Origin: Crocodylus rhombifer
Taxonomy: Eukaryota > Chordata > Crocodylia > Crocodylidae
Direction of reading: 5' to 3'
NCBI GenBank assembly: GCA_038503035.1
Contig: JAVSML010000029.1
Span: forward strand, 62,001-126,000
Length of the DNA stretch: 64,000 nucleotides
The position numbers were made by a program, and so were the translations under genes. Shown here one piece after another: positions 24,201-37,372 of the stretch. The first letter of the stretch is position 1, and each line of letters begins with the position of its first letter. The notes beneath the pieces are model-generated. The model made no database searches and was not told the DNA's origin. It saw only the letters and a list, made by a program, of their open reading frames with translations.

Positions 24201-25817
24201 TTTTTCCATCATGCAGTTTTCCAGCCTTTTGAAACACTTTGTTTTCTTTGCTCCAATAATTTTCCAAACATTTGTCTTCCTTTTTTGTACCAGCGCATCT
24301 TAATGTGTCTCACCAAATGTTATTGTCAAGGTCTTCTCTTTTTTAATCACTTCCAGTTCTGTCTGTTGATACACTGTGCAGGTCAACCATTTCTACTGAT
24401 AAAATGATTTTAAACTCCCCACCTCCAATTCATGTGAAACTAGTTTATTTTGAAGGCTGTGTAAATAGTATTGTTCAGAATACTTTTATGAAATGCAGTT
24501 TCTGATTTGCTGAAGCACAAAACAAATTATTTTCTGATACAGTCAGACTGAAAGATAGTTTTTCAAAACACAGAGGATGAAATTCAGCCCCATTCACAGG
24601 ACATGTAAAAAGACTTAAATGCAGTTTGAGAGATGCATGGGACTTCATATGGGTATTGTGTGCTGGAATACAATTTGCAGAACACAGTTAATTTACTACA
24701 TTGTATTAGCACTATTAAGAATAAGCTAAAATTTGGTTTGTTCTTACCGCTATTATCTTTCATCCTTCCTTCTCTTAGGATTGCTGCTAAGTTGATATTG
24801 TCAAAAATACAAGGTGCCTAACTGTCCTAAATTGCCCTTCATTTCTTTAAAACTATAGCTGAAGGTTTTCAAATAACTATATTAAAAGTTATAAATGCTA
24901 AAAGCTAAGATTTCAGTGTCTGGCATTCCATAAGAAACTGCATAACGGTTAATCCAGTGCAGCAAGATGTGGAGAAAAAACAGTTAAGAAAACGTTTTTC
25001 CATTTCAAGTCTCCAAACAGATATAAACAATAAAAATGTTTGGAGAATTATGAAATGTGTCTTGTTGTTCTTTCAAATTGATGTGCCTGAGGTGACTCTT
25101 AAATTCATTTGAAATTAATTTGGCTTCCATGGAATGCTGCATGGTCAGATCTCCCACTGTAAAACGAGGCTGCCAAATAGCTTATTTATTTCATTATTGT
25201 TTAAAATGGCAGTTTATATTCCTGGCTGCCACAGCATGGCATGTGGGATTTTGTATGCTATGTCTCACAAAACTGGAATGGAATTCATTGGTCTTAGAAA
25301 TAACAGTCACTGAAACTATCTTATATTATACTAAATATTCTCATGTCATTGAAGCATACCTACCACCATACATTCCTGGAATCAAAGGCAGACATGGTTA
25401 CTTTAAAAATAAGCCTCTTGCTTTTATCCTGACATCTATTTTCCTATGGATATGTGAATGGGCTGAGGTTTTCACCCCATCCTTAGCTGTGCACATGGAC
25501 TCCCACTCCTGTGGCAATGAAATTAGTGGGAATCTTTGAGGCAGACTGCCAGGAGGCTGAGCACTCAGTCTCTCAGGCTCCTTTGCTTCCCAGCTCAACC
25601 CCAGCCCAAATGTCAGTGGTAGCCAGGCTGCAGGTAAGGCACAGAATCAGGGTGCTTTTAGCTGGGTAGTCAGAGAGCTGGGCCACTCAGTCTCTCTGTC
25701 TCTTCCCTCTTCCCCTCTCCCCCTGACCCATACCTTCTAGTTTGTCTGTGTCAAAGGCTGCTTTCAATTTAGTTTCTTCCAAAGCCTGTTAATCTATTTT
25801 ACCTAATGACTCTCTAA
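21296..25817. other. Unassigned DNA, no genes recognised
   Basis: AT-rich, unique-looking sequence. A tRNA-like plus-strand half (GTCTGGTGGTTAGGGCACAT, 21708-21760) is the only repeat-like feature. The longest open frame (25120-25539) has no domain I recognise and no splice or homology support. Confidence 0.35.
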
Positions 25818-27319
25818 GGGCCTTGTTACACATTGCACTTTGAGTTGCTCAAATGTCTATCATCACTGTTAGTGCTAGCTTGAGTTTTGGAGCAGTTGTA
25901 CTTTAAGGCTAAAAAAACCTTCTCTGACTGTTCCCCAGCTGCACAGCTGTGCCTTGCCCACAGAGGGCTTGCAAGGAGGGGCCTGACTGGGAGCTACAGC
26001 TGTGAGTTGTGACTACAGGGCTGGTGAGCCAGGACAGGCTTCTATCCCTGCTCGGGGTGTGGGGTATGAGACATGGCTGGGGGAGGGGAAGGTGGTGGGA
26101 ACATGAAGTTGGAAAGTGGAGAGTTAATGGGATGGGAGTGAGTAATGAAATGGGAGGTGGAAAGGAAATGGCAGTGGGAAAAGGTGGTGAAATGAAGGAA
26201 GTCAGCCCCTGAAGGATAAAATTAAACAGAAGTAAAAGAGAGAAAGTATTTAAAAAGAAATAAAGAGGAAGCAAATTAAGAAAGCCTCATGTTTTAATAA
26301 ATTAGGATTTGGGATTGGAGTGTGGGGGTGCTGGTCATGCTTCCTGGGGTGGCTGGGTATGGTGAGGGAGGGCACTGTTGTGGGAGCTACTACCCCTATC
26401 CTGGGAAGGAAGCCCCAGCTCATGGGAATCTGATCCCCCTACTTATCCCCCCTCCACCCCCTCTAGAAAAAACTCCTGGACCCAGAACTGTTCCTTGCAG
26501 TTGGGGGGTGGGGGTGAATCAGGGTAACTGCCCCAGGCCCTGCACTTTGGGGGCACCACAGGGCCAGGTGGAGAGGCTGTGGCCCCTCCTGAGTTTGGTG
26601 GTGGCTGCAGCATTTGAGGTTTTTCTGGCCCCCTGCCCGACGTGGTGAGAATTTCTTTAAGTGTGTTCCAGCCAGAAATTGTGGCCGCCACCCCACCCTG
26701 CAAGTCCGATGTGCCACAATGCTCATTTTCCCACATAAGTATGCTGGGAGACAGGAAAGATTGGGAAACACTGCCCCAGCTCATGCCCTCATTTGCAGGG
26801 GTCCCATGGACCCCACATGGTGTTAAGGGGGCCCTGCACAGGCTGATTTGCCCCAGGCCCCACACCTCCTAGAGACGACTCTGCCTGGACCTGTATGTGT
26901 CCTGTGACCTGGCTAGCTGGCATGTACTCTTCAGGTTGTTTGCATGGGTTTGTACACCTGGAGGTAGGAAGGTCATACCCATGAAGGCAGAAGGGGGAGT
27001 TGGCTTGGTGCCAGAACCACCCCCCAGACAGTAGAGTTAAAAGGGTAGAAAGTCTGTCCACACAGAACAGGAGGGTGAGGGAGGAGACACTACATCCTGG
27101 GATGCTGGAGGACTACAACTTGGACAGCTCATCTGTGGGGAGTGAAACACATTAATGGAACATGAGCTGGGTAACACAGATCAGAGAGAAACTTTTCCTA
27201 GAATGGCATAACTTTAAGCTGCCTAAGGTGTCCTTAAAACTGGTTTTAGGTTTTAATATGTGGACAATCCAGGGGTTAAGAGTTCCAGGAGACACCTAAA
27301 ATTAATTTGTAACACGCCC
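25818..27319. mobile_element. Large Harbinger-like non-autonomous element (1.5 kb)
   Basis: The left end is GGGCCTTGTTACACATT; the right end, reverse-complemented, is GGGCGTGTTACAAATT. TAA flanks both sides (25815-25817 and 27320-27322), the TWA target duplication typical of PIF/Harbinger. The inside is GC-rich and purine-rich, unlike the AT-rich flanks, and no transposase motif is seen. Within it, TTGGGAAACACTGCC at 26761-26775 looks like a hAT end, so a second element may be nested. The short open frames inside look random. Confidence 0.6.
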
Positions 27320-27462
27320 TAAGATTACATGTATACACAGTCCTGGGGCAAAGGATCAAAATCCAAAACTCACCCTCCCATTTGAGTGTCTGCCAATCAT
27401 GGTCCCTCTTTCTGGCCCCATGAAGCTTGTATTCCTTTATTCACAGTGGCAGAGCTTCAAAA

Positions 27463-27590
27463 GGAGGATGCCTAGTGGTTACCATAGTTGCCTGTGTAAT
27501 GGAAGATACAACTTTGAATCCTTCAGGCTGAGAAGAGCCTAGAGCTCTTCACTTCCTGGGAATGTGCTCTAACCATAATAGAAAACGTAG
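27463..27590. repeat. tRNA-like foldback repeat, copy 2
   Basis: The plus half is ATGCCTAGTGGTTACCATAG with a B-box-like ACTTTGAATCCTT. It is followed by an opposite half whose reverse complement reads ATGGTTAGAGCACATTCCCA. It has the same head-to-head layout as 1545-1705 and 54070-54215. Confidence 0.5.
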
Positions 27591-30033
27591 GAACAGAGGC
27601 AATACCACTTGCATTTTAAAACATAACTATGAGTCTTAATTCTTTCAAATAAGAAAAATCAGCACCCACTATCAGAAGACATTCCAGGCCCTGTATCCCA
27701 CGTCCTGTATACTATACTTTGTGCCTGTTGGCAGTGCTGACTTAGGCACCTCTGCTGCAGAAAGGGATACCACTTCAGGTATATCCCTTTGCTTAGAATT
27801 TTCTTTTGGTCAGTTTTAATCAGCTCCATGGTCAGCTATTCTGGATTCTCTTCTAAGTTACCCAACTCTCCATGCACCATATGGGAAACTCAGATTTCTT
27901 ACTCTGGGCTCTGGATTCCATTGGTGGGGGACAGACCCCCCCAATGCCCAAAAAAGAGCATTGTTATGATTTAGTCCTTTACTTAATGTAGCCATAAATT
28001 GCCCTTAATCTCTCCCCCATTTTCGGCAGAACATATATTGAATTAGAGTGCAAATCTCTCTGCCTTCCAATGGTTCTTGGTAATGGTAAAACAACATGAA
28101 CCAGATCCTGGAATCACATTCCCAGTGTTGACTATCCATAGGGTTTCCCTTTTTTGGTCATGTTCTTGTCTCTGCAAAGGTCCCTTATATTCCAGGTGAA
28201 GTTTATGAACCACAACCACCACAAATAAGATAACAGCTTTCTGCAGTGCTCTTACTCCTGATAAAAGAATAAGACAGAAGAAGCTCTCCCTGTTGGTCAA
28301 GGTGCCTTGACTTGGCTTCTGCATTCATGTTGCAGCAGCACAACACTATCTGGCCACAGCATATAATTCAATTAATATTATCCCTTAAATTTTTCACTCT
28401 GTTGAATTCCTCAAACTTATTCCCTGTTTACGCTTGTGATCCTCTTTATAGCTTTATTTCCCATTGTTATCAATCTCTATCTTTTTATGTCATTTTCCTG
28501 CTCTGCTAGAAGCCATATAATTCTTATCAACTCCCATAGTACATCATCCAATCTTCCTTTACTTTATATTGCATGGTGCTATCAATATTCCATTCTTATA
28601 TTTTTTTAATCTCAGAGAAGCATATTGTATCATCTTTACTTCAGCTCTGATAAAAGAAAATGTAATGTTTTCGTATGAAAACTACTCCGTAATCCACATG
28701 AATATACAAGAGATTTGTTTTTGTATTGAAAATAGGTCTTCTTTCATTGTATCCTTAAATCAGAAAATACATTACATATTTTTTTACATGTTTTTCTCCT
28801 TAAAAGATGAATTGACTGCACATGAAAGCTGCTACGTTGACAGCATTGTGCAAGAAAGGCTATTTAATTGGCCATGGATTGGATAAGTAGAAGCAATGTA
28901 AGCTTTCTAGAGTGCTTCGGCATTCACCTGGAAAAGCCAGCTGATCCTGTTCAAGTCAATAGTAAAACTTAGTCTTTGTTGTTGCTTTTGAGACTGCCCA
29001 CTATAGCATTGTTTGTGACAGTCACTCATAAGTGGCATAACTATTCCTTTCTGATAGCGTCTGAATTCAGACCCCATAAATTCACTATGAATAGACCATA
29101 AAATAGCTTTCAGATGGTTACATGTCTCTGTCACTACAGCGATATGCTAGATTCAAAGCATTCACATAGAGGAGATAGGGTTTTTATACCGTTACCAATC
29201 CCCAAGCCATCTACTTTCCTCAAATAGTATTTAAAGTAGAATTATGGTAACATTACCATTGCCTGATATATTACATGTTTCCTTTAAATGTCCTGTTTTA
29301 GCTCTAAAAAGTATGCTGTATAGAAATCTGAAAAATAAAAAAAAATCAGTTAGTAGGTCATACAGTGATACTGTTGTCATTTTTAAATACTATGCCCAGA
29401 AGAAATCTTTGAAATTTTATAAACAGATGGATCCTTTTTACTTATTCACTAATGTTTTACAATTACCTAATTAACAGGTTTATTGCCAAAATTAGCAATA
29501 AAAAGTGTTCAGGAGCTTCGACCAAAGCAGTCTTTTGCAATTACATAGGTACAAAACAATCTGCATGATAGTTTGAGGCTAAACATTGCTCAAATCAGAA
29601 ATTCACCTGCTGTTTTCAAATAAAAGCTGACAAATAGGAAACTGAACCCTGCAGATTCCATCAGCCATTTCATATCTGAGAGGCTCAGCCTTAATTAATA
29701 TTAATTACAGATTAAACTTCAAAAGATGAAGTTTAAAATTCAGGTAGTATATGGGCTGTTTCTAGATGAGCAAAACTTCTTAGGAAACTAGATTGTGATG
29801 AACATAGGGCCTCTGGAACCACTGTGCTTTTAATTTTATGAATAAAATTTGGTTTTAAGAGGCATGTAAAAATATATTGCATATGAGATATTTAAAACCC
29901 AGCTATATTAAATATGTGCTGTTAATTTGGAACCAATGAGGAAGTAAAACAAAGATTCCAGCCCAATTTTCCTAACTGGTTATTTTAGATGCTCAGCTTG
30001 CCATACTGGGTCAGACCCCCAATCTTATTAGCC
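27591..30033. other. Unassigned AT-rich DNA
   Basis: No gene or recognisable element. A small palindrome, TTAAACTTC/GAAGTTTAA, occurs near 29711-29735. Confidence 0.4.
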
Positions 30034-30481
30034 CAGTGGTGCCTAACCTCTTGGCCCCATAGGCCAGATGAGTGATATGAGGTTGGTCCATGCACTGGAT
30101 TTGGTCCATGGGCCTTATCCAGAGCCTAGGATCAATTCAGCTGGATTCCAGTCCAGCAGGTGGGACTGACATGGCAGGGGCTTTATCTGGGTGGCTCCTG
30201 ATTCAGTGATCAGGGCCAGCCTGGCTGGAGCCTGATCCAGTGTGCAAACATAGCCCAAGCTCTGTGCACCAGCCCTGCATGTTGGATTAGGCTCCACATG
30301 AGATTGCACCCGCAGCCCCATACCTTGCACAAGGCTCTGCCATCTAACCTACAGGAATTGGAAATAATGTGGCAGAGGAACAATGGCAGTGTTAAATGCT
30401 ACCACTACCCTGCTGCTAAATTTCTGGACCTGAGGTGAGTCCTGCAGACTAGATGATATGGCCAGAGGTTGAACACCACTG
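30034..30481. mobile_element. hAT-like MITE (448 bp)
   Basis: The left end is CAGTGGTGCCTAACCTCTTG. The right end, reverse-complemented, is CAGTGGTGTTCAACCTCTGG. The flanking 8-mers TATTAGCC and GTCTAGCC share their last five bases, and the right one fits the nTCTAGAn-like target preference known for many hAT elements. The interior is GC-richer than the flanks, with no transposase. Ends are seen; superfamily is inferred from end sequence and 8-bp target size. Confidence 0.7.
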
Positions 30482-33467
30482 GTCTAGCCCACTATTCTGC
30501 CTCTCACAGTAAGGGACAACTAGATAAACCCTAACAAGGCCTGATTTTTCAGAAAATGCTGAGTGCTGAAAAATCTGACCCCTTTAAGAAGTCTCAAGCT
30601 TGGGACCAATTTCCAGTTCATTTTGTACATTTTTTTTCATAGACTCACATTGAAGATTCATCTTCAAGACTAATTGACATAAATGATTCATAAGGCTTAA
30701 AGGGAAAAAAAAAACAAACCAAAGTATGAGACATAATGTCATGAAAAGTCTTGGGTCTTGTAGTAATTGAGTTGGCATGAAGGTATGAATAGTAAGATTC
30801 ATCCGTCCAACCATGTCAACTCACTGAAGATTCACTGTGCTCATCTAATATAATGAATTTTCTCTGAAGACCCATTATGCTCTCTTCTTAACACTCTTTA
30901 TAGTTTGGTGGGGGGTTTTAGACAGGGCCAATTTGTGTATTAGTTTGTTTATATTAGAATTGTTTTCAACAGAACGTGCTTTTTTAACACAATAAACAGA
31001 GATGTAAGTGTACAACTCCTATTCCATCTCAGTTTTTGCTGAGGGATTTAGTAGGCTGCTTAAATATTTATAATAGGAATGAAATACCTAGTAAATGATC
31101 ACAGTAATAAATAGTCTTCTTTACAATAAGCAGATAAATAAAATATTCCCTAGGAAGCCAAACATACAGCATGGATTTAATGAAGCTCAGAAGTTTAGTT
31201 ACATGAAGAAAACACAAGTAGCACCGTTAAACAACAAAATATCTTTATTATATGTAAGTTTGTATTACTTAAGATTTCCACCTTCTTTCCTATTTTCTCC
31301 CAGTTGTAAAACTGGTGTGATTTAAGATATGAATTCAGACATGCACCCAGGTGTGTCTTAAACAGCAGTAATGGGAATTTTGCTTAAAATGGGATGTGGT
31401 TCATTGTTATAGTAATTTCCATTCACAAAAAACATGTTAAGATTGGCTTCTTTCTGTTCCTGATTTTTTGTGGGTTTTATACACATGTGTTTAAAACTTC
31501 AATATGCTAATGAGCCAGTCTTAAATTCTATACTTTACAGTGTTTTCACAGTCCTTTCTCCTATTTTGTAAAATAGTTTAAACTTTTTTTTCAAAGGAAG
31601 TATATTAAGGAGTATCATTACTGAGCAGAGACATTTTCCCAATGACTTCTTTGGAAGTGATGGGTCTCTTGTGTCCATGTAAGAGAGGAGCAATCTGCAT
31701 GATAGGCCATAAAGACTGTTGCTAGAGTTTGCATATTAAAAAAAATCCTATATATCAACTGCACTGCACTGAACATTCATGATCAGCATATGTGCCAAAA
31801 GGCCAAGTTTCAATTTATAGCATTTTGTTAAATGGGGATTGTTATAATTCCTTTAAAAAGGAGCTTTATAATAATAGAAACATTGAAAGACTATTAAATA
31901 TAGCAGAGTTGTGGACACCGCTATAATATACAATTTATCCTATTTGATACTTGTTAACAAGGTCAGTGATCCATGAAGAAGATTCTTCTTTGAGTTTTAG
32001 TGTCTGAGAGTTTAAATTATTGGTTTGGGAGTAGAGTCTATTACGGAGTGCTATATAGCTGGCAATCGTTTAAATTCAACATAAACTACATACAGACTGA
32101 GGCTCTCAGGGTGCCTAGTTATAGCTATGATTGGCAACCAATCATTTTTCTCTCATTCTCATTACAATGTGTCATCAGGAACACAAGTTTGTGAGATGTC
32201 TCCTCTGTTTATCATATGTTTGATATTCATGACCCCAACTGCAACAAGAAAGGAGTAACTTAGCAATATTACTATCTATTTCAAATGTGAAATAAGTACA
32301 TACATTAGTTTTCTATCTAGCTGACCTTTAAAGACTAGTAAAGGAGAAACAGACATCAGCAAACAGGATCTGAACCTTTAGGGACAGTTGATGTTATCCT
32401 ATGCTTGTGTGGTCTACACAGTAATATAGTGTTTCCAGGAATAATACAGATATCATGTCAGTGAAACAGAAATCATAGAACGATGATCTGAGGATCAACA
32501 AGAAACAAGGCTTTGACCTTGAAGGGTTTAAGAATGCCTTATGAATAGGTATCTGGAACATAATTAAAGGCATTTTAACATTATAAGCCCTGAAGAATGC
32601 AAACCATCATCTGTGCACATTGAAGAGTAAAAGATATTGCTTTTATAGCTGTGGAGCTTATGGTCAGAAGTGATATGAAATATTAGAAATGTGACAGTTT
32701 TAAAATAATTTTATTCTTACTGTAATAATTTCCGTTTGTGACTTTTTGCCTCCAAATATCTGGAAGAGCATTAAGTATTTCTCACTGCGGCACATCCTGT
32801 AATATCAGAGGCTCTCCATGGTCTTCTTTTTTGGCATAACAGCGAGCATTGCAGTCATGAGCAAACAGTTAGACATTAAAGTTATGTAAAAGGTTCAACC
32901 TAATAAAAGAAAAAGAGACAAGAGATGTCAAGGATTTCATGTTATAACTTGTCTTAACTTTCCAGGTCTAAAATACACCATTCACTCTCATGGACCCCAA
33001 CATAAAATTCCAACTGGACCAAGGTAGATAATAAACAAACACAGCTAGTTTACTTTTGCAAAGTACCTATTGTTAGGAAATAGCAAGATTAAAAGAAAAA
33101 ATATGCATGCTATCAACCTGGAAATGATACAGATTATCAGCACTCTTCCTGGTGGTAATACATCTGACAGCATTGACTCTAAAAGTATGTTCCTAAACAT
33201 GTCCCCTCTTGTAACTATAGAAATATACTTCATAAGTCATCACAATATATTTTCTGTTGCTCATTTCTCTAATTCATATAATATCCCCTTTATGTCTAAA
33301 TTTTAAAAATCAAAATAACAAGCTAAGGAGTTTCTTATCCAAATAATACTACTAAACTTCTCTCTATACAACTAGAATAGCAAAAGTAACTAGCATGGAG
33401 ATTGTAGTTTAAGATTGTCCAATAATTATGTAACTAGTATAACTTGATTTAGTGGAGAATCTGTACC
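30482..33467. other. Unassigned AT-rich DNA
   Basis: No coding exon, RNA gene or mobile element was recognised. Confidence 0.4.
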
Positions 33468-33475
33468 ATACATAC

Positions 33476-34105
33476 TAGGGCTGTGCAAAATTTCGATGGC
33501 TATTTCATTTTGACACTGTTTCAATTCATTCTGAGGTTAAAACAGCAAAATCAAAATAAAACAAAGGTTGTTGAAATAGCCTTGAAACAAAATGAGGCTA
33601 GTCAAAATGTTTCAAAAGTCAAAACATTTCAGCCATAGCACTGGGGATAGGAAGTCAGTCTAGCTGGGCTGACTTCCCATCCCCAGCACAAGATCTGGCA
33701 GGGGGTGGGAATGCAGCCCAGCTGGGCTGATTTCCCATCCCCTGTGCTAGATCGTGCTAGAGACAGGAAGGCAGCCCAACTGCACTTGCCATCCCTGCAC
33801 TAGATTGCGCCGGGGCGGAGAGGCAGCCCAGCTGGGCTGCCTTCCTGCCCCTGGTGTGATCTGAGGAGTTAGTCTAGCTGAACTGACTCCCCGCCCCTGG
33901 CTGGGGTTGGGAACTCAACCCACCTGGACTGACTTCCTTTCCTCAGCCCCATGGTCCAGCGAAACAGTCAAAACAGCCTCACTGTTTTGATGAAGCAAAA
34001 CAGTGAGGCTGTTTCAACTCAAAATTATATTTGATACAAAACACTGTTCTGTCTAGACCTCAAAACTGAAGTTGGAATGGAACAGTGCCATTTCGCACAG
34101 CCCTA
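33476..34105. mobile_element. hAT-like MITE (630 bp) with 8-bp target duplication
   Basis: The inverted ends are TAGGGCTGTGCAAAATTTCG (left) and, reverse-complemented, TAGGGCTGTGCGAAATGGCA (right). Flanking 8-mers ATACATAC (33468-33475) and ATACATAT (34106-34113) match at 7 of 8. The centre (33640-33960) carries degenerate units of about 65-70 bp built on AGCTGGGCTGACTTCCCATC and its inverse. A perfect 19-bp stem with a 6-nt loop lies at 33971-34014. There is no transposase gene. The combination of 8-bp duplication and short ends fits hAT. Confidence 0.8.
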
Positions 34106-34177
34106 ATACATATACAAATCCAGTTTTCTATGTCTTGACTAGATTTTTTGAAAATTATCTTGCAAATTAGGACTCAG

Positions 34178-35878
34178 TGGGTGCACCTATATGTGCATTT
34201 TACTGCAGAGTTGACTAGTTCCACAGTAAAGCATCATTGTCTACACGAGCACCAGTATTAGAGTATACTAAATTAATTAATGATCAGGTCACAAAAGCCT
34301 TGGATGCAGGTGTTGCTGTGGATGTAGTCTTTCTGGACTTCAGCAAGGCCTTTGACACTGTCTCCCACCCCATCCTCATTAAGAAATTGGGGGACTGTGG
34401 CATTGATGCCTACATAGTCAGATGGATTGCAGATTGGCTGAAGGGTCGCATTCAGAGGGTGGTGGTGGATGGATCGTATTTGACCTGGGGAGAAGTGGGC
34501 AGTGGAGTCCCCCAGGGCTCAGTCCTTGGGCCCGCGCTGTTCAATCTCTTTATCAGCGATTTGGAAAGATGGGGTGAAAAGTACCCTGTTTAAATTGGCT
34601 GATGATACCAAAATTTGGGGTGAGGTGAGCACACTAGTAGGGAGGTAAAGACTGCAGCAAGACCTGGATAGGTTACAGGGGTGGGCTAGCAAAAACAGGA
34701 TGCGCTTCAACACTGACAAGTGCAGGGTGCTGCACTTGGGCAGTAGTAACCAGCAACACACTTATAAGATGGGAAATTCCCTTCTTGAGAGCACGGAGGC
34801 AGAAAGGGATCTTGGAGTCATTATTGACTCCAAGATGAACATGGGCCAACAATGCGAGGTCATGGTTGGCAGGGCTAACCACACCTTGTCATGCATCCAC
34901 AGGTGCATCTCAAGTAGGGCCAAGGAGGTGATCCTCCCCCTCTACGTGACACTGGTCAGACCACAGCTGGAGTACTGTGTCCAGTTCTGGGTGCCCCACT
35001 TCAGAAGGGATGTTGACAACATTGAGAGGGTCCAGAGGAGGGCCACCTGCATGATCCAGGGACAGCAGGGCAGACCCTACAATGAGAGACTGCAGGACCT
35101 GAAGCTGTTCAGCCTTCACAAGAGAAGGCTGAGGGGGGACCTGGTGGCCATCCATAAACTCACTAGCAGGGACCAGAAGGGTTTGGGAGAGACCTTGTTT
35201 CCCCGAGCGCCCCCTGGCATAACAAGGAATAACAGCCACAAGTTGTTGGAGAGTAGGTTTAGATTAGACATCCGTAAGAACTACTTCACAGTTAGGGCAG
35301 CTAGGATCTGGAACCAACTTCCAAGGGAAGTGGTGCTGGCTCCTACCCCGGGGGTCTTTAAGAGGAGGCTTGATGCCTACCTGGCTGGGATCATTTGAGC
35401 CCAGTTTTTTCTCCTGCCCAGGCAGAGGGTCAGACTTGAAGATCTACAAGGTCCCCTCTGACCCTACTTATATGATTCTATGAATTAACTCCACCCTAAA
35501 ACAGTATTATGTTAGGGCAGAGTCATGTACTGCACTGCAATACATGTATGGATGGTAACTGGGACAGCATCAATTTGAGCTGGGGCAGAGCAGCTCCCAG
35601 GCTGGCAGTAGGCTTGGGGGTGGGGGCGAGTCAGCCATGCAGCTTCACAATTTTGGCACTCTTGTCCCCAGCCAGTCTCTCTGCCACCCAGCTGTACCAC
35701 CCTTAGGCCATGCCTAATCCCTTCGCTCTCCCAAACCCGCTGCCAGCCTGGGGTTATTCTGCGCCAGCTCAAAGTGATGCTTTCCTGTGCGTATAAATAG
35801 GTGTTGCACTCGGGTGCAGTGTACTCCAGCACAAACTGCTCCAGAGTTTATGACGTTGTATTACTTGCATGTGTAAAT
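34178..35878. mobile_element. Harbinger-like MITE interrupted by CR1
   Basis: The left end GTGGGTGCACCTATATGTGC and the right end, reverse-complemented, CTGGGGGCATTTACACATGC, form a diverged inverted pair. They resemble the ends of the large Harbinger at 37.4-43.9 kb. The right interior shares a CTCCAGAGT-TTA phrase with that element's right arm. Its body is split by a CR1 at about 34237-35484. The target duplication is unclear, so the boundaries are approximate. Confidence 0.5.
34237..35484 (+). mobile_element. CR1 LINE, 5'-truncated (1.25 kb)
   Basis: Homology begins inside the reverse transcriptase (VTKALDAGVAVDVVFLDFSK) and runs through [20 protein letters not shown], then LADDTKIWGE after a one-base frameshift near 34565. 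One stop follows near 34645, and then an open stretch of 232 codons (34700-35398) carries the C-terminus ([20 protein letters not shown] ... YLAGII). The usual 3' untranslated region follows, with a tail containing ATATGATTCTATGAATT. The catalytic DD pair is retained, but the frameshift and stop make it non-functional. Confidence 0.9.
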
Positions 35879-35890
35879 GCCCCCAGCAAG

Positions 35891-37372
35891 GGCTGGTGTT
35901 TCAAAACCTTTGATTTAGAAAGGTAAATTCTGCTTTGTTTGTTTGGTAAGGTATGTTGTTTGATTTGGAATGGTAAATTCTGTTTTGTTTGAGTAATCTA
36001 CATGACAAAAACACCTTTAGTTTTGTCACAACAGAAGCAGCATGTTATCTTTACCCTTTCACAACTTGTACCTGCATGAATTAATTTTTTAAAAATTTCC
36101 AGTAACATTCACTTTTCGGCTGTGAGAAGACATTGTAAATTTAATCTCAAAAGAATTTTTCAGAAAGCTACAAGCAAATGAAAATGAGTTAAAATATGTT
36201 ATCTTAACTACAACATTTGCAAAGCAACTCCATAATAGCTTATAATCTTTCATCAGGGATGAATTTGGCTCATAGAAAAAAAGTGATAGCAGTCACAAAT
36301 GAGGTGCATTGGCACAGCTGTATAGAGAAATTTTCACAGGGCCCTGCCACAAAGGGCCCAATTCTACTATTAAGTATGAAAGCTCTACTCCTTGTGGAAA
36401 GAAGCTTTGCGGGAGGAGCAGCTTGATTCTGCTCTAATGCCATTGTTTGGTTTTTTGGACTTTGTGTTCAGTAGGAGCAAGATCAAACCCATGCGTGTAC
36501 AGTAGGAACTTCCACATGCCTGGCACTCTGGTGAGAGAGATTGTACAAGTAGGTTCCAGTAAACAGATACATGTTCTGAATCCCTCACTTTCCCAAGTAT
36601 TAAATTAATCTGAAATGTGTTAAAAAGCTTTTATCACAATATCATCAGCCATTTGTGGAGCTCCTGCTATCAAATTTTAGTAAGGACCTCATAATTGAAG
36701 CAAATTTGCCAAACACTTAAAATACCGACTAGCTAGTACCACAATGAAAACTACCACATTCATTTACACTCTCTAGAAATCTTTAAATTGAGTCACTTGA
36801 CCTAAAGCTATAGTTGGTTTCTGAGCTGCCAAATTAATCTGAAAGACACTGTAGAGGCTTGCATACAGATAAACCGCAACAAGTGTAATGTAACAACTGT
36901 AGTAGTCCCTCTGAGATGAGAAAGATTACTTCCCTCCATCAGTTTTTTATTGTTCCCTGCTGATAAGGCCCTTTACTACCCTTAGGGCATTTCTCTTCTG
37001 TTTAACTGAGAATAAAGAAAGCTATTTTTATCACTGAACAATACTTAGCTCTGTGTAAAGAATTTTTCATTTTTTTGACATGTTTGTAATGCTTTGAGCT
37101 TAATGCCTGGGAGAAAGCTCAGAAGAAAGACTAGCTGTTCACTGTGTATCCATTCATACGGCTTTTGATTTCATTTATTAATCTTTACATCTCTGGTCTG
37201 TTTTATTATAACTCTGAACACTACTCATATCCTTTATTTGTGTCTGCCTTAGCCTCAACACTGATATACACTGCTAATTAAAGATGCACAATATTTATTT
37301 GAAGCCATGAAAAATACACTGGCAATTTCTTTGGCTTGTAAACCATGAGGCTGGAATATGTTTAATTACACT
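35891..37372. other. Unassigned AT-rich DNA
   Basis: No gene or identifiable repeat. It contains a short local duplication near 35920-35990, where 'gtaaattctg(c/t)tttgtttg' occurs twice. Confidence 0.4.

Noticed and set aside
25120..25539. 139-codon open frame, one of the longest outside the CR1 and Harbinger regions
   Set aside because: No domain, no recognisable family, no splice context and an AT-rich random composition. Length is within chance for 64 kb in six frames.
26443..26865. Overlapping 70-140 codon frames on both strands in the GC-rich block
   Set aside because: High GC lowers stop frequency. They lie inside a DNA element and overlap each other on both strands.
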